Assembly (NCBI GenBank): GCA_028697725.1
Contig: JAQVEG010000026.1
Coordinates: forward strand, 1-38,792
Source of the DNA: Anaerostipes sp.
GTDB lineage: Bacteria > Bacillota > Clostridia > Lachnospirales > Lachnospiraceae
Direction: 5' to 3'
Length of the DNA stretch: 38,792 nt
In this document: positions 1 to 8,669 of the stretch, in pieces
How positions within the stretch are numbered: the first letter of the stretch is position 1
Layout of the letters: every line of letters begins with the position of its first letter
Notes under the pieces: generated by a model
The model's input: the letters and a program-made list of their open reading frames with translations, nothing else
Told to the model about the DNA's origin: nothing
Database searches by the model: none
Program-made: the position numbers and the translations under genes

Positions 1-90
1 CAAGGCCGGGAACTGTTAAGTCTGAGGCTCTATCCATATGCTCCAGGCATTGGAACAATAAAAAACATAAGAAAAAGAGTGATTTCTTAA
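1..90 (+). CDS. C-terminal end of an unidentified protein (partial)
   Basis: An open frame enters from the left edge and ends at TAA 88-90, giving the last 29 residues of a protein that ends in NIRKRVIS. The tail is basic and has no motif I recognise. It lies 42 bases upstream of the maf start in the same direction, so the two may be co-transcribed. Only the reading frame and its position support this entry. Confidence 0.5.
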   Translation, partial: QGRELLSLRLYPYAPGIGTIKNIRKRVIS

Positions 91-132
91 AAGTAACACT
101 TGACAAGAGGTCACTTCATAACAGGAGTTAAG

Positions 133-687
133 ATGAAAAAGATAATATTGGCCTCTGGATCACCAAGGAGAAGGGAAATCTTTTCCCAAGTTGGATTGGA
201 ATTTCAGGTGAAACCAAGTAAGGTAGAAGAAGTAATAACAAAGAAAAAACCAGAAGAAGTTGTGATGGAATTATCCATGCAAAAAGCACGTGATATTGCC
301 CAAAACGAGAAGAATGCCATTGTTGTGGGAGCAGACACTATTGTTTCATTTCAAGGAAATATTCTTGGAAAACCAAAAAATGAGGAAGAAGCGGCGGCTA
401 TGCTTTCGATGTTAAGTGGCCAAACTCATCAAGTTTATACAGGTGTAACACTTGTTCAACAGGATAAAGAAGAGAGCTTTTTTGAGAAGACTCACGTTAC
501 TTTTTATGAGTTGGAGCCAGAAGAAATTAGAAGATATATAGATACCAAGGATTGTATGGATAAAGCAGGAGCCTATGGGATTCAAGGGTATGCAGCAGGA
601 TTTATCAAGGGAATATGTGGTGACTATTATAATGTAGTAGGATTTCCTATTGCACATTTTTTACAAATTCTGAAAAAATTCAGGTGA
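133..687 (+). CDS. maf: Maf-family nucleotide pyrophosphatase
   Basis: Maf proteins are cytosolic house-cleaning enzymes that hydrolyse non-canonical or modified nucleoside triphosphates to the monophosphate and PPi. The 184-residue product has the family N-terminal signature ASGSPRRR at residues 7-14, the GADTIV motif at 66-71 with the catalytic-base aspartate D68, a GKP motif, and the C-terminal stretch GIQGYAAGFI. The length is normal for the family. I chose ATG 133 rather than an in-frame TTG at 100 because an AGGAG ribosome site lies just before 133 and the protein then begins MKKIILASGSPRR, as in homologues. Members differ in dTTP/UTP versus m7GTP preference, and I cannot assign specificity here. 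Confidence 0.93.
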   Translation: MKKIILASGSPRRREIFSQVGLEFQVKPSKVEEVITKKKPEEVVMELSMQKARDIAQNEKNAIVVGADTIVSFQGNILGKPKNEEEAAAMLSMLSGQTHQVYTGVTLVQQDKEESFFEKTHVTFYELEPEEIRRYIDTKDCMDKAGAYGIQGYAAGFIKGICGDYYNVVGFPIAHFLQILKKFR

Positions 688-691
688 AATC

Positions 692-720
692 TCGACAACT
701 ATGTATTCTTTTGTTATGAT
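692..720 (+). promoter_or_regulatory. Predicted promoter of degV
   Basis: TCGACA (692-697) and TATGAT (715-720) are 17 bases apart, and a TG lies one base before the -10 box (TGT TATGAT). This is a sigma-A type promoter with an extended -10, about 35 bases upstream of the degV ATG. Confidence 0.6.
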
Positions 721-755
721 ATGAGGGATTAGTGGATAAATAGAAAGGATAATAT

Positions 756-1619
756 ATGGGAAAAGTAGCAATTATTACAGATAGTAATAGTGGGATTACC
801 CAGAAACAGGGAAAAGAGCTTGGTATTTATGTAGTGCCAATGCCGTTTTATATTGATGAAGAATTATTTTTTGAAGATATTACATTAACACAGGAACAAT
901 TTTATGAAAAACTTGGAGAAGATGCGGATATTAAGACGTCCCAGCCGGCACCTGGTGATGTGATGGACTTATGGGATCAGATATTGAAAGAGTATGATGA
1001 GATTATACATATTCCAATGTCCAGCGGATTAAGTAGTTCTTGTGCAACTGCACAGATGCTTTCAGAAGATTATGATGGAAAAGTATTTGTTGTGGATAAT
1101 CAAAGAATTTCAGTGACTCAGCGACAGTCTGCATTAGATGCATTTCGCTATGCAAAGGAAGGTATGTCAGCCGAGGATATTAAGAGAAAATTAGAACAGA
1201 CAAAGTTTGACTCTAGAATTTATATTACAGTAGATTCGTTGAAATATCTAAAAAAAGGTGGTCGAGTGACACCAGCAGCGGCAGCTATTGGTTCTGTACT
1301 AAACATTAAGCCGGTACTTCAGATTCGTGGTGAGAAGCTGGATGCTTTTGCAAAGACTAGAGGCATGAAAGTTGCAAAGAAAAAGATGTTAGCAGCAGTT
1401 GAAGCAGATTTTAAGGAATTTTTCCCTCGTGGATATACCAAAGACGATGTGTATATTCAGTCAGCATATACAGGGGATGTTCAGGAAGCCAGAGCATGGG
1501 CAGAAGAAATTCAAGCCAAGTTTCCAGAAATTGAATTTACGCAGGCTCCATTGTCTTTAAGTGTTGCATGTCATATTGGTGAAGGTGCATTGGCCATTGC
1601 CTGGACCAAGAGATACTAA
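756..1619 (+). CDS. DegV family protein (fatty-acid binding, FakB-like)
   Basis: DegV/FakB proteins bind a fatty acid and, in FakAB systems, present it to a kinase subunit for phosphorylation and entry into phospholipids. The 287-residue product starts with the family motif ITDSNSGI (residues 7-14). It also carries the typical IPMSSGLSSS segment, the YLKKGGRV segment with KPVLQIRGEKL following, and the C-terminal HIGEGALAIAW. An AAAGGA ribosome site precedes ATG 756. The stop codon overlaps the stop of the convergent LysR gene by a few bases. No fakA kinase gene is in the window, so a FakB role is inferred from the family only. Confidence 0.93.
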   Translation: MGKVAIITDSNSGITQKQGKELGIYVVPMPFYIDEELFFEDITLTQEQFYEKLGEDADIKTSQPAPGDVMDLWDQILKEYDEIIHIPMSSGLSSSCATAQMLSEDYDGKVFVVDNQRISVTQRQSALDAFRYAKEGMSAEDIKRKLEQTKFDSRIYITVDSLKYLKKGGRVTPAAAAIGSVLNIKPVLQIRGEKLDAFAKTRGMKVAKKKMLAAVEADFKEFFPRGYTKDDVYIQSAYTGDVQEARAWAEEIQAKFPEIEFTQAPLSLSVACHIGEGALAIAWTKRY

Positions 1620-2497
1620 GGCATTCTCAGTTCGTTGAATATTTTTTTATAGTAGGATGTATAGACACTTCCTTTTCTCCATATGAATGTGAATTCGTGG
1701 GAGATGGATGTGTCTTTTAATTTGATTTCTTTTAATGTTTTATGTTTCAATTCATCTAGAACAGCGGCTTTATAAAGAAATGTAATGCCACAAGATTCTT
1801 TGATTAAGGATTTGATGGTATTAATATTTCCAATTTCTATGATTTTTGAAAAATCATGAATGTTATAATTTTGCTGTTCCAATGTCTTTTCTAAGATTTC
1901 TCTTGTTCCTGAGCCTTCTTCTCTTGTAATTAAAGTTTCTTGAAATAAATCAGACATAACAAATGGTTCTTTTTGAAATTCATAGTCGGGACTTACCACA
2001 GGGATATAATCCTCCCTTGAATATAAAAGAGAGTCATATTCTTTTTTTTGAAAATAGCCTTCTACAATGGCAAAATCAATAGTCCCATCTTCAATCTTAG
2101 AGAGTAGATCAAAGGTATTGGCAATCTGCATTTGAATTCTAGTATCTGGATGTTCTTTGATATAGTGAGATAACCGTTTTGGAATGGAATATTCACCAAT
2201 TGTTAAGGTTGCACCAAAAACTAGTGTTTTTTGAAGTGTTGTTAAAGATTTTAACTGAGATGCCAAATGAATTTCATCATGCTGCATTGTCATAGAAGTG
2301 TTTCGGAGTATTTCCCCAGCAGGAGTCAACTGAACTCTCTTTCCTTGGGAAAAAAATAATTTGACACCATAATATTCTTCCAGATATTTTATATGCTGGG
2401 AGACAGCAGGTTGTGTAATATTCAATTCTTTTGCTGCCTTTGTATAATTCATATGTTTGCAGACAACCAAAAAAGTTGCAATTCTAAAATCTAACAT
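1616..2497 (-). CDS. LysR-family transcriptional regulator, probable regulator of the adjacent YeiH-type transporter
   Basis: This 293-residue protein has the N-terminal LysR winged helix-turn-helix (about residues 1-60, with YTKAAKELNITQPAVSQHIKYLE), followed by a periplasmic-binding-protein-like effector domain. It is transcribed away from the YeiH-family gene at 2625 with 127 bases between them. That is the standard arrangement for a LysR protein and its target, and in enterobacteria YeiE sits next to yeiH in the same way. An AGGAGG site (2505-2510 on the opposite strand) precedes its ATG. The effector is unknown; a sulfur oxyanion such as sulfite is a guess from YeiE/CysL relatives. Confidence 0.9.
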   Translation of the reverse strand: MLDFRIATFLVVCKHMNYTKAAKELNITQPAVSQHIKYLEEYYGVKLFFSQGKRVQLTPAGEILRNTSMTMQHDEIHLASQLKSLTTLQKTLVFGATLTIGEYSIPKRLSHYIKEHPDTRIQMQIANTFDLLSKIEDGTIDFAIVEGYFQKKEYDSLLYSREDYIPVVSPDYEFQKEPFVMSDLFQETLITREEGSGTREILEKTLEQQNYNIHDFSKIIEIGNINTIKSLIKESCGITFLYKAAVLDELKHKTLKEIKLKDTSISHEFTFIWRKGSVYTSYYKKIFNELRMP

Positions 2498-2624
2498 AAT
2501 ATGACCTCCTATTTTTATTATAATATATTCTTATGGATAAATAAATATTTATAATTTTATTTTATTATAATGTTATGATATTGTATACAGAGCAGAAAAT
2601 AAAAAGATTTAGGAGGATATATAT
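2498..2624. promoter_or_regulatory. Divergent control region between the LysR gene and the YeiH-type gene
   Basis: This very AT-rich 127-base gap must hold both promoters. It contains a perfect 12-base palindrome, ATAAATATTTAT, at 2541-2552, a candidate LysR contact site (T-N-A dyad type). A TATGAT box at 2574-2579 could be the -10 for the rightward gene, but its -35 is weak. Both genes have consensus AGGAGG ribosome sites at the edges. Confidence 0.45.
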
Positions 2625-3635
2625 ATGGATTTTATAAAAAAGAATTGGAGAGGTTTTTTAGTTTGTATAATAATTGCTGTACCTGCAAAGATTTTTGGTG
2701 ATTATTTTCCGGTAATTGGAGGACCAGTATTTGCGATTATTGTGGGCATGATTATAACCATGTTTATCAAAGATAAGACGAATCTACAGGCAGGAATTAC
2801 ATTTACGTCAAAGAAAATTCTTCAGTATGCGGTTATTTTGCTTGGGTTTGGAATGAATCTAAACGCAATTTTTAAAACAGGAAAGCAATCATTACCGATT
2901 ATTGTGTCAACCATTACAACATCTTTAGTTGCAGCTTTTATACTATCAAAAGTAATGAAAATACCATCAAAGATTTCTACATTAGTTGGGGTGGGATCAT
3001 CAATTTGTGGAGGTTCTGCAATTGCGGCTACAGCCCCTGTGATTGAAGCTGATGATGAGGAAATTGCTCAGGCAATCTCTGTTATTTTCTTATTTAATAT
3101 TATTGCAGCACTTGTTTTTCCAACACTTGGAGGAATGCTAGGGTTATCAGAACAAGGATTTGGTTTATTTGCGGGAACTGCAATTAATGATACTTCTTCA
3201 GTGACGGCGGCAGCGGCAGCATGGGATGGGTTACATCCAGGACATCAAACACTTGAAATAGCAACAATTGTTAAATTAACGAGAACATTGGCTATTATTC
3301 CAATTACACTTGTACTAGCATTGGTTCGGACAAAAAAAGAAAAAGATGCAGCAGAGTCAAATTTCTCTCTTAAAAAGATTTTTCCTTTTTTCATTTTATT
3401 CTTTGTTTTGGCTTCTGTAGTAACAACAGTATTTAATTTATCGCCGGAAGTAACAAGTCCAATCAAAGATTTAAGTAAATTCTTTATTATTATGGCAATG
3501 TCAGCCATTGGGTTGAATACTAATCTGCCAAAACTTATTAAAACAGGAGGGAAACCATTATTTATGGGATTTATCTGTTGGATTGCCATTGCCTGTGTAA
3601 GTTTAGGAATGCAGCATTTACTAGGTATTTTATAA
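2625..3635 (+). CDS. YeiH/UPF0324 family putative anion exporter
   Basis: This 336-residue integral membrane protein has about ten hydrophobic segments. The family hallmarks are [17 protein letters not shown] near residue 125 and [17 protein letters not shown] near 185. Members are annotated as putative sulfate exporters, but the substrate is poorly established. The gene starts at ATG 2625 after a perfect AGGAGG and is divergent from a LysR regulator, which suggests effector-induced expression. I see no clear terminator after it; only a long-loop TTTTCTTA/TAAGAAAA inverted repeat lies in the downstream gap. Confidence 0.9.
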   Translation: MDFIKKNWRGFLVCIIIAVPAKIFGDYFPVIGGPVFAIIVGMIITMFIKDKTNLQAGITFTSKKILQYAVILLGFGMNLNAIFKTGKQSLPIIVSTITTSLVAAFILSKVMKIPSKISTLVGVGSSICGGSAIAATAPVIEADDEEIAQAISVIFLFNIIAALVFPTLGGMLGLSEQGFGLFAGTAINDTSSVTAAAAAWDGLHPGHQTLEIATIVKLTRTLAIIPITLVLALVRTKKEKDAAESNFSLKKIFPFFILFFVLASVVTTVFNLSPEVTSPIKDLSKFFIIMAMSAIGLNTNLPKLIKTGGKPLFMGFICWIAIACVSLGMQHLLGIL

Positions 3636-3742
3636 GTAATATATTATGATATTTAAGTTTTTCTTATTTTACGGAAAATTAACTTGAATTTATAAGAAAA
3701 GTAGACTATGCTTACTTCACAATTGGTAGGTAGGTGAAGAGA

Positions 3743-4501
3743 ATGAACTTAAAGAAAATATTGGTGTGTGCCATGGATATCGGTGCACTTATGCTCTCCA
3801 ATGGTGCAGGTGTGTCCAGAGTGGAGGATACCATTGAGCGGATATGCCGGGCATATGGAGCAAAGAATGTAGAAGTGTTTTCTATAACATCCAGCATATT
3901 AACCACAGTGACAACACAAGAAGGGGATGTATTTACGCAGACAAAGCGTATTAAACAACATGCCATAGATTTTAAGAAGCTAGATGAACTCAATGCTTTG
4001 TCAAGACATATATGTTTTGCAAGACCTGGAATTCAATTTATAAATGATGAAATTGAACGGATTGATAAAATTGAAGCATATACACTTTCAATTCGAAGTG
4101 CAATCTCAGCATTGATTGCGGGAGTGTTTACCATCTTTTTTGGTGGTGGTATTATGGAGGCAGTAATTGCAGCAATGGCAGGATTTATTGGGTGTATTTT
4201 GATGCATTTTTTAAACAAATATAATGCAAATGAAATTTTTTCTAATTTTTTGACTATTTTTATGGTGGGTTCTATTGCTATTATAGCGGTTCATTTTCGA
4301 TTGGCAGGGAATTATGGGCATATTATTATTGGTAATATTATGCTTTTGGTTCCTGGAGTTGGATTTGTAAACTCGATTCGAGATGTGATTGGTGGAGATA
4401 CCATTGCAGGAATGATAAGACTTTGTGAAGTGATTGTGATTGCTGTCTTTTTGGCTGGAGGTTCATTTGCAGCCTTGATGCTTTGGGAGGGAATTCTATA
4501 A
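3743..4501 (+). CDS. ThrE-type exporter, N-terminal subunit (DUF1212)
   Basis: ThrE-type exporters move threonine, serine or related small metabolites out of the cell and are often split into two proteins in Firmicutes. This 252-residue half has the soluble cytosolic domain first, with the recognisable LSNGAGVSRVEDTIERICRA at about residues 14-33, then several membrane segments from about residue 115. I prefer ATG 3743, with an AGGTGA ribosome site five bases upstream, over an in-frame GTG at 3734 that overlaps that site. Its TAA shares one base with the ATG of the next gene, so the two halves are translationally coupled. The substrate is unknown. Confidence 0.87.
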   Translation: MNLKKILVCAMDIGALMLSNGAGVSRVEDTIERICRAYGAKNVEVFSITSSILTTVTTQEGDVFTQTKRIKQHAIDFKKLDELNALSRHICFARPGIQFINDEIERIDKIEAYTLSIRSAISALIAGVFTIFFGGGIMEAVIAAMAGFIGCILMHFLNKYNANEIFSNFLTIFMVGSIAIIAVHFRLAGNYGHIIIGNIMLLVPGVGFVNSIRDVIGGDTIAGMIRLCEVIVIAVFLAGGSFAALMLWEGIL

Positions 4502-4944
4502 TGACAAATTTGATTCAATTACTCAGTGCATTTTTAGGAGCTTTTGGTTTTTCGATTTTATTTAATCTTCATGGAAGGAAATTATACTTTGCATCCATTG
4601 GAGGTCTTTTATCTTATGGAAGTTATTTGTTGACGGCACAGTGGAATGGAAGTGATTTTATCCCTTACTTTTCTGCTGCGATTGTTGCGACGGCATATGC
4701 AGAAGTTGGAGCAAGAATGCTTCGGAGTCCTGCAACCGTATTTTTAATGGCTGGAATTATTCCGTTGGTTCCTGGGGGAAGCCTATACTACACAATGCAA
4801 TATGCTGTGACAAAACAGTGGCATTTGTTTGCACCTCAAGGAGAGAGAACTATCATCATAGCAGCAGCACTGGCCGCTGGAATTATGATGATGTCATCTG
4901 CCAAGAGAGTTTATGATGGAATTAGAGGGCATTGCAAGAATTAA
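4501..4944 (+). CDS. ThrE-type exporter, C-terminal membrane subunit (ThrE_2/DUF3815)
   Basis: This 147-residue, almost wholly hydrophobic protein has about four or five membrane segments and the family motif GIIPLVPGGSLYYTM near residue 85. It is the membrane partner of the preceding protein and probably forms one transporter with it. The ATG at 4501 uses the last A of the upstream stop codon, with GGGAGGG at 4485-4491 as ribosome site. Its stop codon overlaps that of the convergent NUDIX gene. Confidence 0.87.
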   Translation: MTNLIQLLSAFLGAFGFSILFNLHGRKLYFASIGGLLSYGSYLLTAQWNGSDFIPYFSAAIVATAYAEVGARMLRSPATVFLMAGIIPLVPGGSLYYTMQYAVTKQWHLFAPQGERTIIIAAALAAGIMMMSSAKRVYDGIRGHCKN

Positions 4945-5552
4945 ATATTCAAGAAATCAAAAGGATTTTCTGGATCACTATTTAGAAAATGTAGAAGCAG
5001 ATAAGAAGCTTTAATGGAGAGATTCTCTTCTTTTAAGATTCTTTTTGCTTCTTTTTTGTCTACTAATTTAATAGAGAGATCTTCATTATCCTCTAATAAG
5101 TTAGTGTTTGGTTCGCCACTGGCATATCCATAAGCAGTAGCGATACATTCATCTGTCATGCCAATGGATGAGAAGCAGCCACGCATAAGATGACTATCTG
5201 AATCTGCAAGGGTGAAAGTAAGCCCAGTTTCTTCTTTCATTTCCCGAACAGCAGCTTCCATGGCAGTTTCACCAGGGTCAACTAAACCAGCAGGAAATTC
5301 ATAAATATAATTATCGAGGGCATATCTAAATTGTCGTACCATAACAACTTTATCGTGGCATTTGCCATATACACTGTAAATTACAACTCCATCTGGATTC
5401 GCTTTATGTGTATTTAAAGCCAATGCCTCCTCATTATTGCGGCTGGCAATATAATAGGGATGGGAAGAGCCTAATTTATTTACAGCATCAAATTGATATA
5501 AATTCAAATATGGATTCTCCGTTAATTTTTTGATATTCTTTGTTCGTTTCAT
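4941..5552 (-). CDS. NUDIX hydrolase, ADP-ribose pyrophosphatase-like
   Basis: The 203-residue cytosolic protein contains a complete Nudix box at about residues 89-111: G89-x5-E95-x7-REMKEETG, the Mg-binding and catalytic loop that cleaves nucleoside diphosphates linked to another moiety. The upstream VRQFRYALDNYIYEFPAGL resembles the ADP-ribose pyrophosphatase subgroup. The start at 5552 follows a GAAAGGAGC ribosome site; an upstream TTG at 5567 is less likely. Exact substrate is not determinable from sequence. Confidence 0.88.
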   Translation of the reverse strand: MKRTKNIKKLTENPYLNLYQFDAVNKLGSSHPYYIASRNNEEALALNTHKANPDGVVIYSVYGKCHDKVVMVRQFRYALDNYIYEFPAGLVDPGETAMEAAVREMKEETGLTFTLADSDSHLMRGCFSSIGMTDECIATAYGYASGEPNTNLLEDNEDLSIKLVDKKEAKRILKEENLSIKASYLLLHFLNSDPENPFDFLNI

Positions 5553-5591
5553 AAAAGCTCCTTTCAAAATAGTTGAACAATTTGTAGATAT

Positions 5592-5597
5592 ATTATA
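5592..5597 (-). promoter_or_regulatory. -10 box of the NUDIX gene promoter
   Basis: On the minus strand the sequence reads TGG TATAAT, an extended -10 about 40 bases upstream of the start codon. The -35 is weak, as is common with extended -10 promoters. Confidence 0.5.
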
Positions 5598-5690
5598 CCA
5601 TAAACATAAGAACGGAAAATATGTGATTTTTATGAAAATATATGTTACAATTCTTGACGTGATACATTATAAAGAAAAGAGGAAGACTAG

Positions 5691-6566
5691 ATGTTTAGTA
5701 AGATAGGAAGAAATGATCCATGTTGGTGTAAAAGTGGAAAGAAGTATAAAAACTGTCATATGGCATTTGATGAGAAGATTCATTCTTATGAAAGAGAAGG
5801 ACATATTGTGCCATCTAGAGAGATTATAAAGACACCGGAGCAGATTGAGGGAATTAGAGAAAGTGGAAAGATAAACATAGCTGTGCTTGACTATGTAGCA
5901 GAACATATAAAAGAAGGAATGAGTACAGAAGAGATTAATACCCTTGTGTATGATAAGACCAAAGAACTTGGAGGAATTCCAGCACCGTTGAATTATGAAG
6001 GATTTCCAAAGAGCGTGTGTACATCAATTAATGAGCAGGTTTGCCATGGGATTCCAGCAGATGATATTATTTTACAGGATGGAGATATTATTAATGTAGA
6101 TGTATCAACCATTTACAATGGTTATTTTTCAGATTCTTCACGTATGTTCTTAATTGGAGATGTAAGTGAAGAGGCAAAAAAATTAGTGCAAGTGACCAAA
6201 GAGTGTGTGGAGCTTGGACTAGAGCAAGTAAAACCATGGGGATTTATGGGAGATATGGCTCAGGCAGTTCATGATCATGCTACGGAGAATGGATATACAG
6301 TAGTTCGAGATATTGGTGGACATGGAGTTGGTTTAGAGTTTCACGAAGAACCATTTGTAAGTTATGTTACCAAGAAAGGAACGGAGATGTTACTTGTTCC
6401 TGGTATGGTATTTACCATTGAACCTATGGTGAATATGGGAACCGATGAGTTCTATACTGATGGTGGAGATAACTGGTCTGTATACACAGAAGATGGTTTA
6501 CCATCTGCACAGTGGGAGATACAAGTCCTTGTTACAGAGGATGGATACGAAGTATTAGCATATTAG
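5691..6566 (+). CDS. map: Type I methionine aminopeptidase with N-terminal SEC-C zinc motif
   Basis: The enzyme removes the initiator methionine from nascent proteins. The 291-residue product begins with a SEC-C zinc finger (C11, C13, C22, H23, with SGKKYK between), which in SecA and related proteins contacts the ribosome or partner proteins. The catalytic domain follows. The dinuclear metal ligands are all visible: D137, D148, H211, E244 and E275, with H119 and H218 as active-site histidines. The usual QYEHT after the last ligand reads QWEIQ here. It is flanked downstream by a strong terminator at 6572-6611. A separate copy on a ribosomal operon is common in Clostridia, so this could be the accessory isoform. 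Confidence 0.95.
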   Translation: MFSKIGRNDPCWCKSGKKYKNCHMAFDEKIHSYEREGHIVPSREIIKTPEQIEGIRESGKINIAVLDYVAEHIKEGMSTEEINTLVYDKTKELGGIPAPLNYEGFPKSVCTSINEQVCHGIPADDIILQDGDIINVDVSTIYNGYFSDSSRMFLIGDVSEEAKKLVQVTKECVELGLEQVKPWGFMGDMAQAVHDHATENGYTVVRDIGGHGVGLEFHEEPFVSYVTKKGTEMLLVPGMVFTIEPMVNMGTDEFYTDGGDNWSVYTEDGLPSAQWEIQVLVTEDGYEVLAY

Positions 6567-6571
6567 AAATT

Positions 6572-6611
6572 AAGAGTCCTTTTGCATAGAATAATGCAAA
6601 AGGGCTTTTTT
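6572..6611 (+). terminator. map terminator that carries the ribosome site of the next gene
   Basis: The left arm 6572-6587 (AAGAGTCCTTTTGCAT) pairs with 6594-6609 through a six-base loop, 16 pairs including G-U pairs, and runs into a T tract at 6606-6611. The 3' arm contains AAAAGGG (6598-6604), the only ribosome site for ATG 6612. The same hairpin can therefore end map transcripts and hide the start site of the protease gene. Confidence 0.8.
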
Positions 6612-8279
6612 ATGGACGAAAAAATTGAAACACAACTTAATCTTGCACTGGAAACGCCAGAAACAGAACGAGGAAAATCAAAGGATTTAGAAGCCGGGTA
6701 TAATCCAATTACAAAGGAATGGGAATTAATTGTTCAGTATGCAGGAAATTTAAGCGAAATTAATAATTATACAAGTGGCAGTTTTATTCCCCTTGATGAT
6801 AATTATGTCATTGTATATTTACAGGAAAATCAAATTAATGATTTTGCCCAGTTGGATTCGGTCATTTATATTGAAAAGCCAAAAAATCTATTAACACAGG
6901 TTACAGATGGAATTGGTGCATCATGTATCGATCCTTTGATTTATGGAAGTTTTGGATTGAGTGGAAGGGGCGTGCTTCTTGGTGTCATTGATACCGGCAT
7001 TGATGTGTTTCATCCAGATTTTATCAATCAAGATGGAACTTCAAAGATAGCAGAGTTGTGGGATCAAAGTGGAAATGAACGAGATGGAATTATTTATACA
7101 AAAGAAGAAATCAACGAGGCTTTAGCAACAAAAAACTATGATTTGATTTTAGAGAGAGACACTTCAGGACATGGAACCCATGTGGCATCCATCTGTGGCG
7201 GAAACCGAGGAGTTGCGAGAGAAGCTGAATTTATCATAGTAAAATTATCAGATGCAGTAAATACAGGATTTCCTCGTACAACACAGCTGATGAGAGCTGT
7301 AAAGTATGTAATAGATACTGCAGTTTATATGAAACGACCAGTTTGTGTAAACATTAGTTATGGAAATAATTATGGGGATCATCGAGGAAATTCACTTTTA
7401 GAAATGTTTATTTCAAAAAGTGCTGCTAGATGGGAAACATCCATATGTATTGGAACGGGAAATGAAGGTGACACAGGACGACATAGACAGGGAAAATTAA
7501 CGCAACAGGAAATGATTTATTTTGCAATTGCACCATATGAAACCAGTCTAAATCTTCAAATATGGAAGAACTATGAAGATGATTTTGATATTTATCTTAT
7601 TAATCCCTCTGGAATTCAAAGAAAAATAGAAATAAGTCAAAGGGCAGTTGTATATCAATTTCAAGGAACCCAGGTTCATGTGTATTATGGACTGCCAACG
7701 CCATACAATGTAAGGCAGGAAATATATTTTGCATTTATTCCAGATGAATTATATCTTGAAAGTGGTCAGTGGACAATTTTTATGGAGCCAAAGAAAATAG
7801 TAACAGGGGAGTATGAAATGTGGCTTCCAGTGTCTAGTGGAACCAATCCACAAACTAGATTTTTAGAGCCAAATGCTAATTTTACTTTGACCATTCCTTC
7901 TACAGCAAGAAGTATTATTGCAGTTGGTGCCTACAATAGTTTTGTCAATCAATATGCATCCTTTTCTGGAAGGGGAGATTTGGAGAAATGTATTGTAAAA
8001 CCAGATTTAGCAGCTCCAGGAGTTGATATTCTTGGTGCAAGTCCGGGAGGAGGATATACAAAAAGAAGTGGAACATCTATGGCAACACCCTTTGTAACTG
8101 GGAGTATTGCGCTAATGATGGAATGGGGGATTTTAAAAGGAAATGATTCGTTTTTATATGGGGAGAAGGTGAAAGCGTATCTAAGAAGAGGGGCAAGGCA
8201 ACTGCCTGGGTTTACGGAATATCCCAATTCGGTTGTAGGGTGGGGAGCGTTGTGCGTGAGGAATTCGATTCCGAGGTGA
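6612..8279 (+). CDS. S8 family serine protease, Csp-like subtilase
   Basis: This 555-residue subtilisin-fold protease has a short N-terminal prodomain-like region (about residues 20-95). The complete catalytic triad is D127 (in GVIDTGID), H187 (in SGHGTH) and S489 (in SGTSMATPF), with oxyanion asparagine N284 (GTGNEGD). The roughly 200 residues between N284 and S489 include an inserted beta-rich region, as in the jelly-roll insertion of the CspA/B/C germination proteases of clostridia. No signal peptide is visible, so it probably acts inside the cell or forespore. Start: ATG 6612 has AAAAGGG seven bases upstream; in-frame TTG 6582 and ATG 6594 lie inside the terminator stem and lack a site. 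Its biological substrate is unknown. Confidence 0.9.
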   Translation: MDEKIETQLNLALETPETERGKSKDLEAGYNPITKEWELIVQYAGNLSEINNYTSGSFIPLDDNYVIVYLQENQINDFAQLDSVIYIEKPKNLLTQVTDGIGASCIDPLIYGSFGLSGRGVLLGVIDTGIDVFHPDFINQDGTSKIAELWDQSGNERDGIIYTKEEINEALATKNYDLILERDTSGHGTHVASICGGNRGVAREAEFIIVKLSDAVNTGFPRTTQLMRAVKYVIDTAVYMKRPVCVNISYGNNYGDHRGNSLLEMFISKSAARWETSICIGTGNEGDTGRHRQGKLTQQEMIYFAIAPYETSLNLQIWKNYEDDFDIYLINPSGIQRKIEISQRAVVYQFQGTQVHVYYGLPTPYNVRQEIYFAFIPDELYLESGQWTIFMEPKKIVTGEYEMWLPVSSGTNPQTRFLEPNANFTLTIPSTARSIIAVGAYNSFVNQYASFSGRGDLEKCIVKPDLAAPGVDILGASPGGGYTKRSGTSMATPFVTGSIALMMEWGILKGNDSFLYGEKVKAYLRRGARQLPGFTEYPNSVVGWGALCVRNSIPR

Positions 8280-8339
8280 TAGTTAAAAGAACAATAGTTT
8301 GGCTTGAATATACAATGTTTCGAGAAATCGTCATTTCTA

Positions 8340-8368
8340 TTGTCATTACGAAACAATGGTGCTATACT
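8340..8368 (+). promoter_or_regulatory. Predicted promoter of the XRE gene
   Basis: TTGTCA (8340-8345) and TATACT (8363-8368) are 17 bases apart with TGC just before the -10. The region also holds a TGTTTCG/CGAAACA dyad (8318-8324 and 8349-8355) and a small AGAAAT/ATTTCT hairpin between its arms, which could be operator sites for the small regulator downstream. Confidence 0.65.
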
Positions 8369-8417
8369 TAGAGCAGTATATATTTGTGTAAACAGGGCTT
8401 TATCGGAGGATAATTGA

Positions 8418-8636
8418 ATGGGAAATGAAAAGCAAATAAGAATTAATTACAAACCATTATGGAAAATGCTGATTGACAGAGAAATGACTAAGGGAGACTT
8501 GCGAAAGATGACACAAGTTGCAGCCAGCACATTTACTAAGATGATGAATAATGGAAATGTTTCATTGGATGTATTGGCTCGGATAAGCATAGCTTTGGAA
8601 TGTGGTTTGGATGATATTGTGGAGATTGAAAGGTAA
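8418..8636 (+). CDS. Small XRE/Cro-type HTH regulator
   Basis: This 72-residue protein is one helix-turn-helix domain of the Cro/C1 type. The core reads LRKMTQVAASTFTKMMNNGNVSL and it ends in LDDIVEIER, a pattern common to short YozG-like stand-alone DNA-binding proteins. ATG 8418 follows a CGGAGG site. It sits directly before a decayed RhuM/KilA-N patch, which suggests an accessory or phage-derived origin, although such small regulators are also common in core genomes. Target unknown; autoregulation is plausible given the dyads over its promoter. Confidence 0.85.
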   Translation: MGNEKQIRINYKPLWKMLIDREMTKGDLRKMTQVAASTFTKMMNNGNVSLDVLARISIALECGLDDIVEIER

Positions 8637-8669
8637 TGAATACGAAGAAGTTTAAAGAAAGGATATTTA

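Noticed and set aside
3655-3705. TTTTCTTA/TAAGAAAA inverted repeat after the YeiH-type gene as a terminator
   Set aside because: The loop is about 30 bases, the stem is all A/T-rich and there is no T tract in the right place.
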